A DNA stretch of 6,334 nucleotides from an uncultured Saprospiraceae bacterium (GTDB lineage Bacteria > Bacteroidota > Bacteroidia > Chitinophagales > Saprospiraceae), in the NCBI GenBank assembly GCA_905479665.1, contig CAJQNM010000562.1, forward strand, positions 1 through 6,334. The letters are read 5' to 3'. The notes below the pieces were generated by a model. It had not been told where the DNA came from. It worked only from the letters and a program-made list of their open reading frames with translations, and searched no databases. A program made the translations under genes and the position numbers. Below are positions 1 to 5,189 of this stretch, one piece after another. How positions within the stretch are numbered: position 1 is the first letter of the stretch; the number at the start of each line of letters is the position of its first letter.

Positions 1-908
1 CCGAATTAGTGGATGGTAGTGAATTTGTTATTTCTCTACCGCTCAAGAACGACGCCGAAAGGGTTTTTGATTCCGGTGGAAGGCCTGAAATGACTTTGAC
101 TACAGTGTCAGGGATCACTTCGCAGGAAGATGAAGTGGCAGACGATTCGGAATATATATTGGTTGCCGAGGATAGTGCAGACTTGGCGACATACTTAGCG
201 AGCTGCCTGCAAGGTATTTTGCCCGTGCACATCTCTCATGATGGAAAAACTGCTTTGGCACAAGCCACAAGACATCCTCCTGTGCTACTAGTCAGTGATG
301 TCATGATGCCCGGTATGGACGGCTTTGAATTATGCAGTGTCTTGAAGGATGATAGACGAACGAGTCATATACCCCTCATTTTACTTACTGCACTTGCCAG
401 CAAAGAGTCGCAAGTCGAAGGCTTGAAAAGACTTGCCGACGCCTACATCGTCAAACCATTCGACAAAGATCATCTAGTAGCAACCGTCGAGATGCTATTG
501 GAACAACGACGCAAATTGCAGGTTATTTACGGCAAGGGCAATGGCTTGATACCTTTGGGCGGCAGGGAGCAAGAGCATCAGTTTATCGTGGAAGTTCGCG
601 AGGCCATTACGAAACGCATTTCCGATGAAACTTTAACGGTAGAAGCGTTGGCGATTGACCTACATTTTAGTCGAAGTCAGCTTCATAACAAATTAAAAGC
701 GCTGACTGGGCACTCTGCGAGTCACTACATTCGATCCATTCGGATTGAACATGCTCAAAAGTTACTTGCAGGCACTGAGTTTAATGTAACACAAGTAGCC
801 TATCAGTGTGGATTTCGCGATCCTAATTATTTTAGCCGAGTATTTTCGGAGGAGTTTGGAGTTCCTCCGGGGCAGTGGAGAAGGGAGGATAAGATTTGGG
901 CCAACTAA
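1..908 (+). CDS. Hybrid two-component system (HTCS) sensor/regulator, C-terminal part (partial at 5' end)
   Basis: The reading frame is open to the left edge (first full codon at 3), so the GTG at 9 is not the real start; upstream parts of the gene lie outside. Numbering from that GTG, residues 1-12 (GSEFVISLPL) look like the last strand of a histidine-kinase ATPase domain. Residues ~48-165 form a receiver domain: acidic pair E54/D55, phosphoacceptor D97 in SDVMMPGMDG, T127 in LILLTA and K149 in VKPF. The usual 'GADDY' is LADAY here. Residues ~190-293 are an AraC-family domain with two helix-turn-helices, at ~209-234 and ~259-291 (NVTQVAYQCGF, then DPNYFSRVF). The order kinase-receiver-AraC defines the HTCS class, inner-membrane sensors that in Bacteroidota usually control glycan-use genes through direct DNA binding. 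The signal and target genes cannot be read from this fragment. It ends at TAA 906-908, 2 nt from the stop of the convergent neighbour. Confidence 0.93.
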   Translation, partial: ELVDGSEFVISLPLKNDAERVFDSGGRPEMTLTTVSGITSQEDEVADDSEYILVAEDSADLATYLASCLQGILPVHISHDGKTALAQATRHPPVLLVSDVMMPGMDGFELCSVLKDDRRTSHIPLILLTALASKESQVEGLKRLADAYIVKPFDKDHLVATVEMLLEQRRKLQVIYGKGNGLIPLGGREQEHQFIVEVREAITKRISDETLTVEALAIDLHFSRSQLHNKLKALTGHSASHYIRSIRIEHAQKLLAGTEFNVTQVAYQCGFRDPNYFSRVFSEEFGVPPGQWRREDKIWAN

Positions 909-910
909 CT

Positions 911-3412
911 CTACTTAGTACAGCTTCCACAATGTCGGCTACATACATGCTGATAATTTCGGTTTGCTTTGTTTGTAAACGACCTTAAATCATTGGGTGC
1001 GATTCTGCTGTTCGGAGAATTACATTCTTTGATCGCAATTTCCAAAATAGAGCCTTGATGTATTTCAGAAAAAGCCTCTAGGCGGATACTTTGGTCGGAG
1101 GTTATTTGTACCATTTGTTTCGGCGGTACGGTCATCGACGTTGAGATAAGACCTTCCTTGTTGTATCTGCCGGAAAGTAAGGGCTGAGGAATGGATAGAT
1201 TAGTAAAGCACTTTTCTTCGACAAGTCCCTTGCCAGCTAGAAATGAGTTGTCCCAATCATGAATAATTTGCCACCAATTAGACATTCGATGGGAAGATTG
1301 GTAGTCAATGTCGTTTAAGAAGCCAGGAAAGCTCTGCATCCAATAGATATACCAATTCGATTCAGTCTTCTGTGGGAATGTTTGATTTTCTTCTGGCCAT
1401 GAGTATTCAAGATTTTGCCATGTCGAGTTGCTGACAGACGTGGTAGAACCATCGTGAGCAGGAGTCCAATCCTCGATGTCGCTCAGGACCACATTCGCGT
1501 TTTCATAGTCGTAGTCTGTCGTAGTATTTGGCGGCATATGAGTCCACCCGCAACGCCCAGTGATAAATTGATTCATGTCTCTACCAACGAAGTCATTCCA
1601 AAATAGGTCATCGTTTCCGAGCTGCATCTCGTTGACTATTGAAAACATACTTTCGAATTGATGTCCGCGATTATGTACTGCTTCTGCTTGGGTTCGCCGG
1701 AAATTTTGATTGTAGACAATGTAGGTGTTGTTATAAATGGGTAGATCTGAGTTGTCTCTGTCGGAATTTGATATATCGCCAGTCGTTGGACTAGACATGT
1801 TCGATTCCCACCAAAATCGAAAATTACAGGGCTGATGGATAGTAGGATCAAATGATGGTACCTCAGAGTCATGCCCATATGACCAGATCCAGATTTCCTT
1901 CACCCCTTGATTATTTATATAATCTTTGAGATTGAATCGCTCAAATAGCGAGTGGTAGTCGATTGCATACACAGGAAATCCATTGTCATCTACTGTCAGC
2001 TGCTTGCCTCTTGGTGTTGGTTCATAAACCGTGATATACTCCACTACTTTATAGCCCAGATATGGAATCTCCATATTTCGTCCATAATCTCTAAAGCGAG
2101 TACCTTCCTGAACCGAAAACTTCACGCGTTTGTCAAAAACATCAATATCACTTTTCAGATTGGAAAGTGATGTATGGCCCAAAGCGAAAAAATCTGGCGC
2201 ATGAGAGACGTCTAGGTTTACTCCGTCAGAAGTTGGTAGGTAACGAATGATAATGACCGGCATTTCTTGGATGATAAACTCATAGTTTATGCTGGCGAGA
2301 TAGTTTTCAATGGGCCCAATTTCCGGAGCTCTAATCGGTGCATGTACTCTTAGAATAATACTATCACTCAATGTCTTGTATTTGACGATTGCAAAAGCGA
2401 GTCCAGCTTTTTTGGCTTGAAGAGAGCCTGTACTATCAATAGTTGCAATAGAAGTATCGCCAACGCACCAGATGATGGAATCTTGCGGAAGGGCGAAGGA
2501 ACCGTGACCATTTATTCCATCAACCTGTAGCTTTCCATGCCACGTTTCAAAGTACGATAAGGTATCAGGATAATCGTAAGGCCAGCAATCTCTCTTTATC
2601 TCTAGGATGTCGGGATTATTGCAAATTGACTCCGGATCACAATTAGAAAGTGCCACACCGGAAGTAATCCAATTTGATATAGTTCCAGTAAGTGAAAAAT
2701 TTTTCAAACTCCCATCCAGAGCATTTGCTGTTATATCTATCAGAACGGTACTATCAAGATTTGATGCTTGGGCGTCACCCTGATTGAATGGGTAGTAGAG
2801 TTGTAAATTTATTTTATTTGAAGACAAACTACAGCCCATGTTTTCCAGAACATCAGCAGCACAAAATGGGTAGGACCATATTCTAATCTGGTCTATCTCT
2901 CCTGCGAAGTATTCCGTGCCCGGTGCATCGACTCCGAGCACTAATCTCAATGATTCTCCCGATGCCGATCCAAATTGTGATGCAAACGCACCAACTTTGG
3001 ATCCATTGACATATACTAGTGTTTGTAGATTATTGTCGACAAATGCCAGGTGGTGCCAGATTCCTGGTGAGAAAGTATGTGATATTGTCTGATAGGTTTC
3101 CCCATTCCAAAATCCTAGGCCTGAAATATTTTCAAGAAAATTCCAGAGATAGCGTGTCAATGCCCCATTTAGACTGCGGTAGCAGAGAAAGGTTTGCTTG
3201 CTTGATTGGAACTCGGGCTTAATCCAGAGTTCAACGGTACCAACTGCTAATTCAAGTTTTTGAGAATTTGGTCCCAGAACATAATCGTCGACACCATCAA
3301 AATGCAGTGAATTATTTTGACAAAGAATAATTGTCGGATAAGCCATGAGAATTAACCAACCTGCCAGAATAATGAGAGATATCACTTTGAGCTTTTTATT
3401 TGGTAGACTCAT
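911..3412 (-). CDS. Large secreted LamG / Ig-like multidomain protein with an uncharacterised central domain
   Basis: Residues are numbered from the longest possible start (GTG 3469). I prefer ATG 3412 (residue 20) because it begins a clean signal peptide: basic NKKLK, then a hydrophobic run to about residue 50. ATG 3427 is also possible. Domains: LamG/concanavalin-like fold ~53-200 (LHFDGVDDYV, VELWIKPE, WHHLAFV, YVNG, GEIDQIRIW); a LamG-associated segment ~221-270 (YYPFNQG, NFSLTG, SNW); a Big2-type Ig-like domain ~310-377 (GDTSIATIDSTGSLQAKKAG); an unnamed domain ~380-745 with WIWSYGHD, WWESNMSSP, NRGHQFES, CGWTHMPPN, DYDYEN and NWWQIIHDWD; and a stack-like segment ~756-815 (LLSGRY, SIRLEAFSEIHQGSILEIAI) common near the C-terminus of secreted Bacteroidota proteins. 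No T9SS sorting domain follows; the protein ends in a Cys/His-rich tail (residues 817-852). LamG folds bind sugars or proteins, but the activity of the central domain is unknown. It is probably co-transcribed with the lipoprotein gene just upstream. Its GC is lower than its neighbours'. Confidence 0.88.
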   Translation of the reverse strand: MSLPNKKLKVISLIILAGWLILMAYPTIILCQNNSLHFDGVDDYVLGPNSQKLELAVGTVELWIKPEFQSSKQTFLCYRSLNGALTRYLWNFLENISGLGFWNGETYQTISHTFSPGIWHHLAFVDNNLQTLVYVNGSKVGAFASQFGSASGESLRLVLGVDAPGTEYFAGEIDQIRIWSYPFCAADVLENMGCSLSSNKINLQLYYPFNQGDAQASNLDSTVLIDITANALDGSLKNFSLTGTISNWITSGVALSNCDPESICNNPDILEIKRDCWPYDYPDTLSYFETWHGKLQVDGINGHGSFALPQDSIIWCVGDTSIATIDSTGSLQAKKAGLAFAIVKYKTLSDSIILRVHAPIRAPEIGPIENYLASINYEFIIQEMPVIIIRYLPTSDGVNLDVSHAPDFFALGHTSLSNLKSDIDVFDKRVKFSVQEGTRFRDYGRNMEIPYLGYKVVEYITVYEPTPRGKQLTVDDNGFPVYAIDYHSLFERFNLKDYINNQGVKEIWIWSYGHDSEVPSFDPTIHQPCNFRFWWESNMSSPTTGDISNSDRDNSDLPIYNNTYIVYNQNFRRTQAEAVHNRGHQFESMFSIVNEMQLGNDDLFWNDFVGRDMNQFITGRCGWTHMPPNTTTDYDYENANVVLSDIEDWTPAHDGSTTSVSNSTWQNLEYSWPEENQTFPQKTESNWYIYWMQSFPGFLNDIDYQSSHRMSNWWQIIHDWDNSFLAGKGLVEEKCFTNLSIPQPLLSGRYNKEGLISTSMTVPPKQMVQITSDQSIRLEAFSEIHQGSILEIAIKECNSPNSRIAPNDLRSFTNKANRNYQHVCSRHCGSCTK

Positions 3413-3461
3413 GGGGCTATCTTGCATCTTGAAATTCTTAGTAAGAAAAAGCTTACACGAC

Positions 3462-4646
3462 TCAATCACAAATATCCACCCCTACATCCACCTTCACTCC
3501 ACCCGACACTCTATTGCCCTCTCCACAATCCTTAATCACCTGATCTTTAAAACTGTAGACCCAGTTCTTAAATGACTGGGGAGTAAAAAATCCAAACCGC
3601 TGTGAGTCTCCAGCGAGCTCCACATTATACGAGGCATTTCCGCCTCCCTTATTGGCGAGCAGTGTATTTTTGTTGGCTCCATCAATCACCACGATTCCGG
3701 CGTAAAAGTTATCGTAGTCTGCATTCATCGCTACAAGCCAGTTTGATGCAGACTGCTCAGCACCTATTTCCTGACCTTGAAAATCCATGAAATCGCCAAA
3801 GGGCACCTTGCATAAAATCTGGCCATAGAAATTCCCAAAAGTAGAGTTGCCCCAACTAAGGCCTCCCTTGTCGCACATCCAGATGCCAAAGACGTTGTTG
3901 TTTATGGTGTTCCCAACCAGAGAACAGGCTCTGCCATTGATCACCGTGATTCCTAGCGAGGTTGAGTTGGGATCGGCAAGCCAGTCAGACTGCCCGGTGA
4001 TGGTATTCTTGCTGATACGAAGACGATTGCTGTTTTGGATTAGAACGGCAAATTGAAAGTTAGAGATAACATTGTCTCGTATATTCATTCGGTGCGATTC
4101 TTCCACAAACATCAGCACACCGGAGCCACCAATCCCGCCACGAAAATCGATGTTTTGGACAGACGATTGTGAGGCATCTAAGAAGTGAATTCCCCCGTCT
4201 AGCGCGGGATCTGTGACTGGCGCAAGTTTATTTGAGAATGTCATGACTGCACCCTCTTCCCCTCTCAGATGGATCTCATGGCCGATTGTCACCAGCCCAT
4301 TTTCCATGTGCTCTCCGGCTTTAATTAAGACCGTGCCTCCCGCTCCCGCTTCGTCAATGGCACCTTGCAATCCGTCTGCAGAACCGGCACCCAGCTCAAC
4401 GGTATTTCCACTTCGCTGAAAATCTGATTTGGCAACATCTTGCAGCATTTCCTTCACGGTTTCGAGCTGGGTCACATCATACGCTGGATGATGAGTTTCA
4501 AGAAAATGGAAGACATCCTCTTTGGTTTCAATCGAACTTAGTTGTTTGTCCAGGGAATCTGTGGCCTTTGATGCAGGGTCTGACAGTTCATTTTTGGCAC
4601 AGGCTGCGATCATCAGAATAGCGAAGAGGTAGATTGATTTTCTCAT
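3462..4646 (-). CDS. Parallel beta-helix (NosD / pectate-lyase-like fold) lipoprotein
   Basis: The 394-residue protein starts at ATG 4646. A lipoprotein signal is clear: MRKSIYLFAILMIAAC with lipobox IAAC and lipidated Cys16, so it should sit in the outer or inner membrane. The mature N-terminus A-K-N-E carries only one Lys and one Glu, a weak match to the charged export tags that send Bacteroidota lipoproteins to the cell surface. Residues ~30-75 look helical. From ~80 the sequence has the usual entry to a right-handed beta-helix (DGLQGAIDEAGAGGTVLIKAGEH), followed by coil repeats with Asn/Ile ladders: SSVQNIDFRGG, HRMNIRDNVISNFQFAVLIQNS, LRISKNTITGQ, CSLVGNTINNNVFGIWM and GLSWGNSTFGNFYGQIL, up to ~345. 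Members of this fold include polysaccharide lyases, epimerases and non-enzymatic surface proteins; no catalytic set is recognisable, so enzyme activity is open. The upstream leader is A/C-rich (minus strand) with a 10-bp direct repeat and no Shine-Dalgarno. The TGA stop lies 49 nt before the preferred start of the next gene and overlaps its longest possible frame. Confidence 0.88.
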   Translation of the reverse strand: MRKSIYLFAILMIAACAKNELSDPASKATDSLDKQLSSIETKEDVFHFLETHHPAYDVTQLETVKEMLQDVAKSDFQRSGNTVELGAGSADGLQGAIDEAGAGGTVLIKAGEHMENGLVTIGHEIHLRGEEGAVMTFSNKLAPVTDPALDGGIHFLDASQSSVQNIDFRGGIGGSGVLMFVEESHRMNIRDNVISNFQFAVLIQNSNRLRISKNTITGQSDWLADPNSTSLGITVINGRACSLVGNTINNNVFGIWMCDKGGLSWGNSTFGNFYGQILCKVPFGDFMDFQGQEIGAEQSASNWLVAMNADYDNFYAGIVVIDGANKNTLLANKGGGNASYNVELAGDSQRFGFFTPQSFKNWVYSFKDQVIKDCGEGNRVSGGVKVDVGVDICD

Positions 4647-4658
4647 GGTTGTTGTTTG

Positions 4659-4682
4659 AGTTGGTTAGGATCAGTTGGTTAG
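4659..4682 (-). repeat. 10-bp direct repeat in the leader of the lipoprotein gene
   Basis: On the minus strand, CTAACCAACT occurs twice, separated by GATC (copies at 4682-4673 and 4668-4659), ending 12 nt before the ATG at 4646. The copies are identical. The 14-bp period is longer than one helical turn. The site could be a binding site, part of the 5' leader, or a small slippage duplication; the sequence alone does not decide. Confidence 0.6.
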
Positions 4683-4798
4683 ATTGTCAACCTCAAGATA
4701 TCAGGGAGCAGTGACACCGGATAGCATCCATGTCTCAGATGTCTGTACTATTGTCTAAAATGGGCTGATACCTGCTACGCAACACATCTGCTATAGAT

Positions 4799-4820
4799 TT
4801 TCCTCATACAGGTGAGGAGA
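4799..4820. repeat. Inverted repeat with 8-bp stem
   Basis: TTTCCTCA (4799-4806) pairs with TGAGGAGA (4813-4820) around the loop TACAGG, with one G-U pair. It lies 153 nt upstream of the lipoprotein start codon. No U-tract follows on either strand, so it is not a convincing terminator. An operator or leader hairpin is possible. Confidence 0.4.
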
Positions 4821-4905
4821 TTTCAACCTTAGAATGATGCAGACTTCGAACCCAATCCATCATGCAGCTGGGTCAGTTCGCTTCAGCCCCTAAAAACAAC
4901 CTCGC

Positions 4906-4917
4906 ATATTTAAATAT
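4906..4917. repeat. Perfect 12-bp AT palindrome
   Basis: ATATTTAAATAT is a perfect inverted repeat without a loop, located in the gene-free interval between the propeller terminator and the lipoprotein gene. It could be a regulator binding site upstream of the lipoprotein gene, but AT-only palindromes also arise by chance in such DNA. Confidence 0.3.
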
Positions 4918-4956
4918 TGAGCGCACTCCGGAATGTGCCCTCTTCACAAAATGAGC

Positions 4957-4964
4957 TAATTTTG
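4957..4964 (+). promoter_or_regulatory. Possible Bacteroidota -7 promoter element on the + strand
   Basis: TAATTTTG matches the Bacteroidota housekeeping -7 consensus TAnnTTTG at all six defined positions. No TTTG is present at the expected -33 distance. A match of this quality is expected a few times by chance in both strands of a window this size, so it is listed only because a structured segment and a U-tract hairpin follow within 110 nt. Confidence 0.15.
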
Positions 4965-5019
4965 GATGAGATTTGCACTTTTTGGAGATTGGGTGATGCC
5001 TGAGTATCAGCCAATTGAG

Positions 5020-5067
5020 AAAAATGAAAAGGTCGCCAAAAGGGCCATTTTTAATTTGGCGACTTTT
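5020..5067 (-). terminator. Intrinsic terminator of the beta-propeller gene
   Basis: GTCGCCAAA (5032-5040) and TTTGGCGAC (5055-5063) form a perfect 9-bp stem that extends with one G-U and three A-U pairs to 5028/5067, around a 14-nt loop. On the minus strand the stem is followed by CCTTTTCATTTTT, a good U-rich tail, and the site lies about 120 nt after the propeller stop codon. On the plus strand it is followed by TTTT only, so it could also stop transcription from the left, less strongly. The lipoprotein gene beyond it therefore probably has its own promoter. Confidence 0.75.
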
Positions 5068-5189
5068 CGGAGTGGGCTCAATATTGACTTTAAATATGCA
5101 AGGATGATTAAGCGATCTTGTGAAGAAAATAGTTCGGAACGCTCTAGATATTTCTTACCTAACCTCAGGTCTATCAAGAGGTAACCGAC

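Larger units (their letters stand above)
4647..5189. other. 543-bp intergenic region without a convincing gene
   Basis: This stretch separates two leftward genes. From right to left it holds the ~120-nt 3' untranslated part of the propeller gene, the terminator hairpin (5020-5067), a possible + strand -7 box (4957-4964), the AT palindrome, the inverted repeat at 4799-4820 and the direct repeat beside the lipoprotein start. A promoter for the lipoprotein gene must lie between about 4660 and 5020. I found no perfect Bacteroidota -7 element (TAnnTTTG) on the minus strand there; the nearest are one-mismatch matches TAAGGTTG (4831-4824) and TCATTTTG (4954-4947), neither with a clear -33 TTTG. A 72-codon frame at 4966-5184 (+) exists but looks non-coding. 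Confidence 0.7.

Noticed and set aside
9..11. GTG as the start of a stand-alone response regulator
   Set aside because: The frame is open to position 1, and the first residues match the end of a histidine-kinase ATPase domain, so the protein continues upstream.
847..869. 7-bp hairpin CGGAGGA/TCCTCCG near the HTCS end as a terminator
   Set aside because: It is followed by GGGCAG on the + strand and AAAATA on the minus strand, with no U-tract in either direction, and it lies inside the HTCS coding sequence.
1636..1878. 80-codon minus-strand frame inside the LamG gene, and other short frames on both strands in coding regions
   Set aside because: These overlap well-supported genes with clear domain content and show no features of their own.
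3313..3325. Lipobox at IILC (residues 47-50) of the LamG protein
   Set aside because: Leu directly before Cys does not fit the usual small residue (Ala/Gly/Ser) of a lipobox; an ordinary signal peptidase I site near Cys50-Gln51 is more likely.
3441..3456. Small hairpin GTAAG/CTTAC between the lipoprotein and LamG genes as a terminator
   Set aside because: The stem is only 5 bp and AT-rich and has no U-tract after it, so it is unlikely to stop transcription.
4966..5184. 72-codon + strand frame in the intergenic region
   Set aside because: It reads straight through the terminator hairpin and the A/T-rich 3' region, has no recognisable domain or signal, and its ATG lies 2 nt after the only candidate -7 box, too close for that promoter. 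I see no coding signal.
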